Below are positions 16,580 through 24,673 of a stretch of DNA of 64,000 nt, one piece after another. This stretch comes from Arctic95D-9 sp035967665. GTDB lineage: Bacteria; Verrucomicrobiota; Verrucomicrobiia; Verrucomicrobiales; DEV007. The stretch lies in contig JAYWLB010000121.1 of assembly GCA_035967665.1 (NCBI GenBank), positions 1 to 64,000 on the forward strand, written 5' to 3'. The notes under the pieces were generated by a model. It ran no database searches and was not told the origin of the DNA. It saw nothing but the letters and a program-made list of their open reading frames with translations. Numbering within the stretch: the stretch's first letter is position 1; each line of letters begins with the position of its first letter. Position numbers and translations under genes: made by a program.

Positions 16580-18152
16580 TCAACTTCCAGCCATCATTGT
16601 CCTCGCGCCGATGTTCGGTGCGATGTTCGTCGCGTTGCTCGGAAATCGTGATCATCGCGTTTGTTTCCCGATCGTTTTCGCCTCTCTACTGATCTCGCTG
16701 TGTGCGTCGATTGCGGCGGCCCAGCAGGTATACACGACCGGGGCGATTGATTATTTCATGGCCGGATGGGAAGAGCCGATCGGTATTGGAATTCATCTCC
16801 GCATCGATGCGCTCAACGCGCTTCTCCTTGTTCTTATTTCCGTGGTCGTCGTTCTCGTCTCGTTCTTTTCGATTCGGCGAGCCGGGGAGCAGCACACTGA
16901 GAAAACGCCGCAATTTTACGTTCTCTATCTTCTTCTCTGCGTTGGTCTTCTCGGGATTTCAATCACCGGTGATGCATTCAATTTGTTCGTTCTTGTCGAG
17001 GTTTCCTCGCTCACAAGCTACGGACTCGTTGCGATGGGAAGTTCAAGACGCGGAACGCACGCAGCGCTCAACTACCTCCTCATGGGAACGGTCGGCGCTT
17101 CGTTTTACCTCGTCGGGGTTGGCTATCTGTATTTGATGACGGGAACGCTCAACATGCAGGATATTCACGCCATCCTGCAGGCGAATGACGCGGTCAGTGG
17201 CTCCACTGCGGTGATCATCGCATTCCTCTTTATCCTTCTGGGGATTTGGATCAAAATGGCGTTTTTCCCGCTCCATGGCTGGCTTCCCAATGCCTACAGC
17301 TATTGTCCGTCGACGAGTGCCTGCATCCTCGCGCCGCTCATGACGAAGGTTTCCGTTTACGTGATGATCCGGGTCATGATCGGGATCTTTGGAGTCGAAT
17401 GGGTTTTCGTTCATCTCGGTTGGAGTCATCTCGTCGTTTGGCTCGCGGTAATTGCGATTCTCGCCGGATCGATGCTGGCGCTTGCTCAGCGGGAGATCAA
17501 AAAAATGCTCTGCTATCTCATCGTTGTCGAGGTGGGATACATGGTTGGCGGGGCCTGGTTGTCTGATCCCGATCATTGGGGGCTGACCGGTTCGCTTTAC
17601 CACATCCTCGCCGATGCGATGATGACACTCTGTCTCTTCCTCGCAGCCGGTATTTTTGCGAAGCGACTCGGAGCGGTTGAAATCAAAGATCTCGAGGGGC
17701 TTTTCAAGAAGATGCCACTCACTTCGATTGCCTTCGTTATCGCTGCACTCGGCATGATCGGGGTTCCTCCAACGGCCGGGTTTTACAGCAAGTTCTATCT
17801 CATTCGCGGTGCCATCGAAGGCGCGCATTGGGAATACGTCGCCGCGCTTTTGATTTCCAGCCTCGTCAACGCGGTGCTCTTCTTCCGCATTTTTGAAATC
17901 GCCTTTTTCGGGAACAAGCCTGCAGAGGGCCACGGCCATGACGATCATCACGAGGATGAGAGCGAGACCCAACAGGGTCAGGTCGGGGACTCAACCCTGT
18001 TGGGTCGCGAGCCGGCCTGGTCAGCGCTCTTCCCGTTGCTCACTTCGGCTGCGATTATCATTCTTCTGGGACTTTTTAACGGGCCGATTGTTGAGTTGAT
18101 CCGTGAGTCTCTCGAAAACCTTCCTTCCATCGTCGCCACTCAAGCTGACTGA
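16572..18152 (+). CDS. mrpD: Antiporter subunit D (MrpD/NuoN-like; MbhH-like)
   Basis: This is a proton-translocating antiporter subunit of 526 aa with about 14 helices. The key residues of the family are visible: a TM5 Glu in NLFVLVEVSSLTSYG and a TM7 Lys in GIWIKMAFFPLHGWLPNAY, followed by a TM8 Lys in LMTKVSVYV. Residues about 447-480, between late helices, hold a His/Asp/Glu run (EGHGHDDHHEDESE). Next to it is a segment translated from a palindromic repeat (17966-18006). The start at 16572 overlaps mrpC; upstream open frame is shadow. Confidence 0.94.
   Translation: MGDQLPAIIVLAPMFGAMFVALLGNRDHRVCFPIVFASLLISLCASIAAAQQVYTTGAIDYFMAGWEEPIGIGIHLRIDALNALLLVLISVVVVLVSFFSIRRAGEQHTEKTPQFYVLYLLLCVGLLGISITGDAFNLFVLVEVSSLTSYGLVAMGSSRRGTHAALNYLLMGTVGASFYLVGVGYLYLMTGTLNMQDIHAILQANDAVSGSTAVIIAFLFILLGIWIKMAFFPLHGWLPNAYSYCPSTSACILAPLMTKVSVYVMIRVMIGIFGVEWVFVHLGWSHLVVWLAVIAILAGSMLALAQREIKKMLCYLIVVEVGYMVGGAWLSDPDHWGLTGSLYHILADAMMTLCLFLAAGIFAKRLGAVEIKDLEGLFKKMPLTSIAFVIAALGMIGVPPTAGFYSKFYLIRGAIEGAHWEYVAALLISSLVNAVLFFRIFEIAFFGNKPAEGHGHDDHHEDESETQQGQVGDSTLLGREPAWSALFPLLTSAAIIILLGLFNGPIVELIRESLENLPSIVATQAD
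17966..18006 (+). repeat. Palindromic repeat copy inside the mrpD reading frame
   Basis: Perfect 13-bp arms GACCCAACAGGGT (17966-17978) and ACCCTGTTGGGTC (17994-18006) flank a 15-nt loop. The segment ACAGGGTCAGGTCG is identical to the reverse complement of part of the rpsT-downstream copy. It is read in frame and adds about 14 residues to MrpD. Confidence 0.7.
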
Positions 18153-18157
18153 ACTGT

Positions 18158-19645
18158 ATGGAGAATTCTGTGACCAGCTTCCTACCTGTTTTGGCCTGCC
18201 TTGCTTCATTGCTCGCGGTGCCGTTGATTTTGATTTTCCGGAAGGAGCCCGTTCTCCGCGAGGCCTCCACCTTTCTCGCGGGCTTTGCCAAGTTCGGCTT
18301 TGTCGTGGCGATGGTCCCCGTCATCCTCAGTGGCAAGGTGATCGAATACACTTTCATTGAAGGCATTGCCGGAATCAGTGTGCCGATCAAATTCCGTGTC
18401 GATGGACTCGGGATGACCTTTGCTCTCGTCGCCTCCTCGCTCTGGATCGTGACCTCACTCTACGCGATTGGCTATATGCGCGGGCTCAAAGAGCATTCCC
18501 AAACCCGCTTCTTCAGTTTCTTTGCTCTCTCTCTTTCGGCCACGCTCGGGGTCGCTTTTTCGGGAAACCTGCTCACGCTCTATTTGTTCTACGAGCTGCT
18601 CTCTCTTTCGACCTGGCCGCTCGTGACGCATCATCAGGATAAGGAGGCACGCGGCGGGGGGCGCACTTATCTCAGTCACCTTCTCGGCACTTCGGTTGCT
18701 TTTGGAATTCCGGCGATCATTTACACCTATGTGAAATCCGGAGGTGATTTGTCCTTTGCCGGTGAAGCCATGCTCGCTGACAGCGAGATGAGCTATCTTC
18801 AGGGCGTTGTCCTGCTCCTCGCATTCGCCTTTGGCTTCTCGAAAGCCGGTCTGATGCCGTTTCACTCGTGGCTTCCCGGAGCGATGGTGGCTCCGACCCC
18901 GGTTTCGGCTTTGCTTCACGCTGTGGCGGTCGTGAAAGTGGGTGTCTTCTGTGTCATCCGTGTCATCACCGGTGTTTTCGGAACGGGTTTGCTCGAAAAG
19001 CTCGGGGCCAACCTCGTCCTTTGCTGGGTCGCGGCTTTTACCGTGATCACCTCATCGCTCATTGCGATGAGTCAGGATAATCTCAAACGTCGTCTCGCCT
19101 TTTCCACGATCGGCCAGCTTTCCTACATCGTGCTCGGTGTCGCCCTGCTCGCTCCGTATGCAGTGCAGGGAAGTATGATGCACATCGCGATGCACGCCTT
19201 CGGCAAGATCACCTTGTTCTTCTGTGCCGGCGCTATCTTCGTCGCGACAGGGAAGAAATACATCAGCCAGCTCGACGGACTCGGGAAGGTAATGCCATGG
19301 ACGATGGGCGCGTTTGCAATCGGTGCCCTGAGTGTGACCGGTCTGCCGCCCACAGGTGGATTGCTCAGTAAAATTTACATGATTCGCGGCGCCGCCGATG
19401 CCCAGCAGTATGCTCTTCTCGCAGTATATCTCATCAGCTCGGTGCTCAACGGGGTATACTTTTTCCCCATCGTTTATCGCGCCTTTTTCAAGTCTCCTGC
19501 GACCGGAACGCTCACTACCGGCATTAAAGAGGCGCCGCTCGCCTGTGTCCTGCCTCTGACGGTTACAGCGGTTGCTTCGGTGCTGCTTTTCTTCTTCCCC
19601 GGATTACTTTTTGATCTGACCTCTCTGATGCTTCCGGGGAAATAA
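18158..19645 (+). CDS. Second antiporter-like subunit (NuoL/NuoM/MrpA-N type)
   Basis: The 495-aa polytopic protein belongs to the proton-conducting membrane transporter family. It has the TM5 Glu (TLYLFYELLSLSTWPLV), the TM7 Lys (FGFSKAGLMPFHSWLPGAM) and the TM8 His/Lys pair (LLHAVAVVKVGVF), so the usual proton path looks intact. The hydrophobic APTPVSALLH segment is closer to NuoL/MrpA than to MrpD. It starts 5 bp after mrpD and belongs to the same transcript. Confidence 0.9.
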   Translation: MENSVTSFLPVLACLASLLAVPLILIFRKEPVLREASTFLAGFAKFGFVVAMVPVILSGKVIEYTFIEGIAGISVPIKFRVDGLGMTFALVASSLWIVTSLYAIGYMRGLKEHSQTRFFSFFALSLSATLGVAFSGNLLTLYLFYELLSLSTWPLVTHHQDKEARGGGRTYLSHLLGTSVAFGIPAIIYTYVKSGGDLSFAGEAMLADSEMSYLQGVVLLLAFAFGFSKAGLMPFHSWLPGAMVAPTPVSALLHAVAVVKVGVFCVIRVITGVFGTGLLEKLGANLVLCWVAAFTVITSSLIAMSQDNLKRRLAFSTIGQLSYIVLGVALLAPYAVQGSMMHIAMHAFGKITLFFCAGAIFVATGKKYISQLDGLGKVMPWTMGAFAIGALSVTGLPPTGGLLSKIYMIRGAADAQQYALLAVYLISSVLNGVYFFPIVYRAFFKSPATGTLTTGIKEAPLACVLPLTVTAVASVLLFFFPGLLFDLTSLMLPGK

Positions 19646-19663
19646 ATATTAACGATTGGAACG

Positions 19664-19867
19664 ATGGTGAACCCCGACAACAGCAATGAACCGCTCAAGG
19701 AGCTGAAGCACGAAGCGGTGCCCGGTTACCCGAAGGCGCTCCTCATTGCGATCGCGGTGATGGGGCTCTACCTCGCCATTCTTCTCATCACCAGTCCGGG
19801 CTCTGCGAAAGGGCATTATGGTCACGGCGACGGGGAAAAATCTCACGCCACTGAAGGTAAACATTAA
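19664..19867 (+). CDS. Small single-helix membrane protein with His-rich tail
   Basis: The 67-aa protein has one membrane helix (about 26-43, LLIAIAVMGLYLAILLIT) and a C-terminal tail rich in His, Gly and Lys (GHYGHGDGEKSHATEGKH). The Lys-containing N-terminal side suggests it stays inside and the His-rich tail is periplasmic. It is in the operon, 18 bp after the preceding gene, and overlaps the next gene by one base. I recognise no family; it is likely an accessory subunit of the antiporter complex. Confidence 0.75.
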   Translation: MVNPDNSNEPLKELKHEAVPGYPKALLIAIAVMGLYLAILLITSPGSAKGHYGHGDGEKSHATEGKH

Positions 19868-20193
19868 TGAAGCCAGATACTTCCAACGCTGACGAAACTC
19901 CCGGATGGTTCGACCGGAAGGAGAATGTGAGAAAAGTCCTCGCAGGTCTCTCTATCGGTTGTGGAGTTCTTGTGCTCATCGATGTGATTTTCTGGGTGAC
20001 CGGTTACGACAAGCATCCTTATTTGAAATGGGAGAAATGGCCCGGTTTTTACGCCGTCTACGGTTTTGTCTCCTGCGTTCTCCTCACCATGGTCGCAAAG
20101 TATTTGCTTCGTCCCCTTGTGATGAGGGATGAAAATTTCTACGGGGAAAAAGCTGAGAGTGAAGAAATGAAAGGAGGGTCGGACAATGTTTGA
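19867..20193 (+). CDS. Small two-helix membrane protein of the antiporter operon
   Basis: The 108-aa protein has two predicted helices (about 24-46 and 64-82), a short loop with YDKHPYLKWEKWPGFYAVYG between them, and charged ends. The ATG overlaps the previous stop (TAATG), and the end overlaps the start of the next gene by 8 bp, so translation is coupled. No family was recognised by eye; an accessory role in the complex is inferred from position. Confidence 0.75.
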   Translation: MKPDTSNADETPGWFDRKENVRKVLAGLSIGCGVLVLIDVIFWVTGYDKHPYLKWEKWPGFYAVYGFVSCVLLTMVAKYLLRPLVMRDENFYGEKAESEEMKGGSDNV

Positions 20194-21982
20194 AGCACTT
20201 CCACCGGCCGCGATATACCTGCTCGGGGCACTCATCGTGCCGTTTCTCAAGGGGCGGGTCCGTCAGGCATTCGCCCTCGCGATTCCCCTGATCGGCCTGC
20301 TGAACTACACCGCGATTTCCGAGGGCGTTCACTGGACCACGACCCTGCTCGATTTTGAGCTGATTCTCGGGAATGTTGACCGGTGGAGTCTGATCTACCT
20401 CAATATTTTCACGGTGATTTCCTTTGCCGGGATCCTCTACATCATCAACGACAACAAGGCTCTCGACCTTTCCGCGGGCCTTCTCTACGCCGGTAGTGCG
20501 ATGGGGGTTGTCCTGGCGGGAGATCTCCTCACGATGTTCTTTTTCTGGGAAATGCTCACGGTTGCTGCGGTGCTTTGCATTCTCTCCCGCCAAACGCCTG
20601 AAGCGGGGAAAGCGGCTTATCGCTATCTGCTCGTGCACGTTTTCGGAGGTGTCATCCTTCTTGCCGGCATTTTGATTCATCTCGCAACGGGTGGTTCGGT
20701 TGCGTTTGATAAGATCGAGCTCAGCGGCGTGGGGCCGTGGCTCATGTTCATCGGATTCGGGATCAACTGCGCATGGCCTGTCGTCGGAGCCTGGCTCACT
20801 GATACGTATCACGAAGCGTCCATTGGCGGCGTCATCTTCATGGCGACCTACACGACGAAGACTGCCATTTTCGTGCTCGCACGATGCTTTCCCGGTGAGG
20901 ACACCTTGCTTTGGATCGGCATGGCGATGGCGATCATTCCTCTGATTTATGCGGTGATCGAAAATGATCTTCGTCGCGTTCTCGCCTACTGCCTCATCAA
21001 TCAGGTGGGCTTCATGGTCATTGGGGTGGGGCTCGGCACGGCTTTATCGCTCAACGGAGCGGCGGCGCATTCCTATTGCCACATTCTCTACAAATCGCTC
21101 CTCTTCATGTCGATCGGCGCGGTCATCTATCGCACCGGAAAATCGAAGGCGACTGAACTCGGCGGACTCTATCGGAGCATGCCTTGGACGTGTTTCTTCT
21201 GCTGCTTTGGTGCGGCGAGTATTTCCGCTCCTTTCCTCGCGGGTTTCATCAGCAAATCGATGATTCTGAGCGATGCGGCATCGAAAGGAACCCCGATGGG
21301 AACCGCTCTTTGGCTGGTGCTTCTATTCGCGGCGGCCGCGGTCTTTTTTCAGGCGGGGATCAAGGTGCCTTTCTTCGCCTTTTTCTCACGTGACTCAGGG
21401 ATTCGCTGCAAGGAAGCGCCGCTGAATCAGTTGCTCGCGATGGGACTGGTCGCGGCCATGTGCCTCATCGTCGGGTCTTTCCCGAATTTGATCGTGTATT
21501 CGATGTTGCCGAATCCTGAGGCGTCATACAATCCCTATACGTTCTCACACGTGACCGACCAGTATGCGCTCCTCCTCTTCAGCGGTCTCGCCTTTGTACT
21601 TCTGTTGCGTGCGGGGCTCTATCCGGCTGAGATTCGCTCGACGAACGTTGATTTTGAAGTGCTCTACCGCCGGGGTGGTCCTGTTCTCTACCGGGTTTTT
21701 GATAAGGTGCTGAACGCAGCCAACCGCATCGCTTCAGCCCTTTTCATCGGAGTGATCGCCAGAAACGTCTGCAACTTTTTCGAGTCCGGCGCCTCACGAC
21801 TCGCCTGTTGGATCATGACTCCGGTCTGGATGATGCAGGGAGCGGACAGTGAGCAAATCGAAGACAACCGTCAGGCATTTTTCAGAATTGCCCGCAAAGG
21901 AGCGCTCCCCATCGGAATCACTGCTTTCTGCGCGGTGATGATGTTAGGCCTTCTTTCCCTGATTTTCCTACTCGAGAAGTAG
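20186..21982 (+). CDS. Third antiporter-like subunit with altered proton-path residues
   Basis: The 598-aa polytopic protein is homologous to NuoL/MrpA/MrpD. The TM5 Glu is present (Glu122 in TMFFFWEMLTV). The TM7 region reads FGINCAWPVVGAWLTDTYHE, with Asn194 where the other two subunits have the conserved Lys, and Gly in place of the PxHxW His. A TM8 Lys remains (TYTTKTAIFV). It may be structural or couple differently. The start follows AGGAGG at 20171-20176 and overlaps the preceding gene. It is the last gene of the operon. Confidence 0.88.
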   Translation: MFEALPPAAIYLLGALIVPFLKGRVRQAFALAIPLIGLLNYTAISEGVHWTTTLLDFELILGNVDRWSLIYLNIFTVISFAGILYIINDNKALDLSAGLLYAGSAMGVVLAGDLLTMFFFWEMLTVAAVLCILSRQTPEAGKAAYRYLLVHVFGGVILLAGILIHLATGGSVAFDKIELSGVGPWLMFIGFGINCAWPVVGAWLTDTYHEASIGGVIFMATYTTKTAIFVLARCFPGEDTLLWIGMAMAIIPLIYAVIENDLRRVLAYCLINQVGFMVIGVGLGTALSLNGAAAHSYCHILYKSLLFMSIGAVIYRTGKSKATELGGLYRSMPWTCFFCCFGAASISAPFLAGFISKSMILSDAASKGTPMGTALWLVLLFAAAAVFFQAGIKVPFFAFFSRDSGIRCKEAPLNQLLAMGLVAAMCLIVGSFPNLIVYSMLPNPEASYNPYTFSHVTDQYALLLFSGLAFVLLLRAGLYPAEIRSTNVDFEVLYRRGGPVLYRVFDKVLNAANRIASALFIGVIARNVCNFFESGASRLACWIMTPVWMMQGADSEQIEDNRQAFFRIARKGALPIGITAFCAVMMLGLLSLIFLLEK

Positions 21983-22017
21983 TGCTCTCGGCAGCGCCGG
22001 CTCAGTGAAAAACGACG

Positions 22018-22042
22018 TCTCTGATATGACTCATATCGGAGA
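22018..22042. promoter_or_regulatory. Inverted repeat upstream of the NlpC/P60-like pair
   Basis: TCTCTGATATGA (22018-22029) and TCATATCGGAGA (22031-22042) are 12-bp arms with one mismatch around a single base. No T tract follows, so an operator or an unusual end structure of the antiporter transcript is more likely than a terminator. Confidence 0.35.
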
Positions 22043-22166
22043 TGCTACACTTGCGGGGCGTGATAATTAGGTTGCATTTGTTATATCAGAAGGAAAATTT
22101 CCCCTTACGGAGAACCCTGTCATGCGAACCACCGACCGTGTGAAAGAACCGAACTTTTCAGATTAA

Positions 22167-23396
22167 ATGATGAACATGGGTTCTCTTATTTTGGCTCTAG
22201 CTACTGCATGCGTATTTTTGATGCGTGCGGATGGTCAGGATGCTGCCGAAACAGGCAATCGGTTGGGAACCGCCTTGCATCCCGAGGAGAAGAATCACGC
22301 CGTCGGTCCCTGGGGACATCTGGAGTTTTACCAATTGATTCTTGAACCTTCCGATTTCTTTCTCGCTGTCTCTTCAGACCTCCGAACCTGGAGGGAGGGC
22401 ACCGTATGGCGGTTCAGTGCCCTGAATGCGGATGGCGTCAGGGGGATCCTCGAGAATGCGGGGATCAAGAGCGAGTTGTGCGATATTCTCCTTTCCGACC
22501 AGTATATGACCTTCGATCGCGAGGCTGGAATTTTTGAGATTCGCCCTCCGGAGGACGTTATCATTGCGCTGAATCCCGTGAGTAGGGGGATCCTCTATCC
22601 TCAGATTCTTCCTTTTCACGCCAGGAATCCCTTTCACACCACCTTTGCTTTACCGGTCGGAGGTTTGGATAAGGTGACTTACGTATCAACCGGTGTTCCG
22701 CAGGAGCAGCTCGATTTGATTAAGAAGCTCAGTTACAAGAGGGGGAATACCACTCAGTTTGCCGATATCAGGCTCGTGTTTTCAAAAGCAAACAGTGAAG
22801 AGGAGCGGCGGAGAATTCTTAAAACCATCGCACGGGAGCGCAGTCTTTCCGTGAAGCTCAGGATTTCGGAGGACAGCAATCTTTCACAATTAGAAGACTA
22901 TTGGAGTGCGGGAGGTAAAAACAGAGAGATCCTTCCGATGCTGGAGTCCATTATGATGACTTCCGGAATTGAGACACTCGATCTTGTCCATCTGCTTCCG
23001 CCGACACCGCGAAAGCTGCTTAACAGTTATCCTTCAGAGGACGGAAACGGTGTGGGCAATGAGATGCCGGACTGTTATTGGACGGCCGCCAGTTTTTTCT
23101 CAGAGGATCCGCCCGACCGTTTCCTGGATTCGATTGCCCAGGTGATTGATAACCGCTACGAAAAAGCTTCAAGGCCGCTGCAGCTTGGAGATTTCATTTT
23201 GTTGACCGATAAGCAAACGGGTAGAGCGATACATGCCTGTAACTATATCGCCGGGAATTTGATCTATACCAAGAACGGGAAAAGCCTCGGCCGTCCGTGG
23301 ATTATTTCTTCTCTCGAGGATGTGGTTGAAGAATATTTATCTGTTGAGGAAATGTCCCTCACTTTCCTTCGTCTGAAACCTCAGTACCGGAAATGA
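22167..23396 (+). CDS. Exported protein with NlpC/P60-like C-terminal domain (Cys form)
   Basis: The 409-aa protein has a signal peptide (about 1-24). A long N-terminal part with no recognised family is followed by a domain whose order of motifs resembles papain-like NlpC/P60 hydrolases: Cys303 in MPDCYWTAASFF, then LGDFILL, His356 in RAIHACNYI and NLIYTKNG with Asn370. Such enzymes usually cut peptide or amide bonds in the cell wall. The fold call is by eye. The gene overlaps a paralogue by 4 bp and both were probably made by tandem duplication. Confidence 0.7.
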   Translation: MMNMGSLILALATACVFLMRADGQDAAETGNRLGTALHPEEKNHAVGPWGHLEFYQLILEPSDFFLAVSSDLRTWREGTVWRFSALNADGVRGILENAGIKSELCDILLSDQYMTFDREAGIFEIRPPEDVIIALNPVSRGILYPQILPFHARNPFHTTFALPVGGLDKVTYVSTGVPQEQLDLIKKLSYKRGNTTQFADIRLVFSKANSEEERRRILKTIARERSLSVKLRISEDSNLSQLEDYWSAGGKNREILPMLESIMMTSGIETLDLVHLLPPTPRKLLNSYPSEDGNGVGNEMPDCYWTAASFFSEDPPDRFLDSIAQVIDNRYEKASRPLQLGDFILLTDKQTGRAIHACNYIAGNLIYTKNGKSLGRPWIISSLEDVVEEYLSVEEMSLTFLRLKPQYRK

Positions 23397-24592
23397 TGAC
23401 AGCGGCACGACTGACAATATTGCTGCTCCTGATTGCGCATTCGCTGACGGCGCAGCTGTTCGAGGATGATGACTTGGCTATCAAGCTTACTCAGCCGTCG
23501 ATGATGGTGCACCGGTGCCAACCCGGTCCCTGGGGGGAGCTGGAATATCACTATCTCTATTTGGAGGCACCGATGTCAACGGTCGAGCTGATCAACGTGC
23601 CGAGCAGAAATGCCGTTTGGAGTTTTCCGGGGAAAAGCGCGGAAGAGATACACGAGTTTTTGATCAATTCCGGAGCGCCGGTTGAAGAAGTGAATTCGTG
23701 TCTTGAATACTCGGTCGCTTATCAAACGGGCGGCATTTTTAAATTCTTTCCTTCAGCCGAACTCATCAGTGATCTTGAGCCGGGGGTGCGGCAGACGATT
23801 TATGCTGAGTTGAGAAGGTGGCCGGAGAATAAAAGCTATCACTCGCCGGTGGTGATTGCTTCGGGAGATGTCTATGACTGGTTCCGGAACAGCGGGCTGA
23901 AAGAGGAGACGATTGCACACATCGATAAACTTTCCTATCCGCTGGGGAATGCCAGAGGGTTTTCAGATGTCTCCACAGTGGTTCGAGGATTGTATAATGA
24001 CGAGGAAGAACTGGCCCTTCTCAAAGCGTTGACCCGGACTCGAAGTTTAATTCTCTCTCTTCGTATCAGGCCGGACACCGATACGGCATTGTTGAAGCGG
24101 TATTGGTCTGCCGGCTACAAGAGTAAAGATGTGGTCACGATCTTTGATGCAGTGGCCCGGATTGAAGGGCTGGAAACCATTGATGTGACCCGTTTGCTGC
24201 CTCCGACTCCGAGAAAGTATGTGTATACCTTTCCGTCCCGGTCACTGGGAGTGGATGGTACCTATCCGGATAGCTTTTGGGCGTCGTTGAATTTTTTCAA
24301 TTATTTTCCCGATGAGCAATTCGATGACATCGGGAAAGTGATGGATTACGCGAGGGAAAATTACGATATATCCACCGGTCCGCTTACTTTTGGGGATCTG
24401 ATCATCATGAAGGACGCGAAGTCCGGTCGCGCGCTTCATTCGTGCGTGTTCATTGCAGACGACATTGTCTATTCAAAGAATGGGAGGTCTATCCTTCAAC
24501 CGTTCATGCTGGTAAAGTTGGACGACATCTACAACCGGATTGCGATTGAAGAGAAGCCGCAGTTGGAGGTCTGGAGAAGGAGGGAGCGGTAG
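23393..24592 (+). CDS. Exported paralogue with Ser in place of the putative catalytic Cys
   Basis: The 399-aa protein aligns with the preceding gene along its length: GPWGELEYHYL, the LLPPTPRK segment and the C-terminal GDLIIMKDAKSGRALHSCVFI. The His (His349) and Asn (Asn363 in YSKNG) are kept, but the position of Cys303 is Ser294 (YPDSFWASLNFF). The protein could be a non-catalytic binder or a Ser-dependent variant. It has its own signal peptide (about 1-20). Start and stop overlap (ATGA) with the upstream gene points to translational coupling. Confidence 0.7.
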   Translation: MMTAARLTILLLLIAHSLTAQLFEDDDLAIKLTQPSMMVHRCQPGPWGELEYHYLYLEAPMSTVELINVPSRNAVWSFPGKSAEEIHEFLINSGAPVEEVNSCLEYSVAYQTGGIFKFFPSAELISDLEPGVRQTIYAELRRWPENKSYHSPVVIASGDVYDWFRNSGLKEETIAHIDKLSYPLGNARGFSDVSTVVRGLYNDEEELALLKALTRTRSLILSLRIRPDTDTALLKRYWSAGYKSKDVVTIFDAVARIEGLETIDVTRLLPPTPRKYVYTFPSRSLGVDGTYPDSFWASLNFFNYFPDEQFDDIGKVMDYARENYDISTGPLTFGDLIIMKDAKSGRALHSCVFIADDIVYSKNGRSILQPFMLVKLDDIYNRIAIEEKPQLEVWRRRER

Positions 24593-24673
24593 CGGTCGGA
24601 TTCCTGAGGCTGTTCCCTTTCCGGCCGAAATAGCGTTGCCTTTCATGCTTCGCTGTCCTATACGTGTGCCGGC

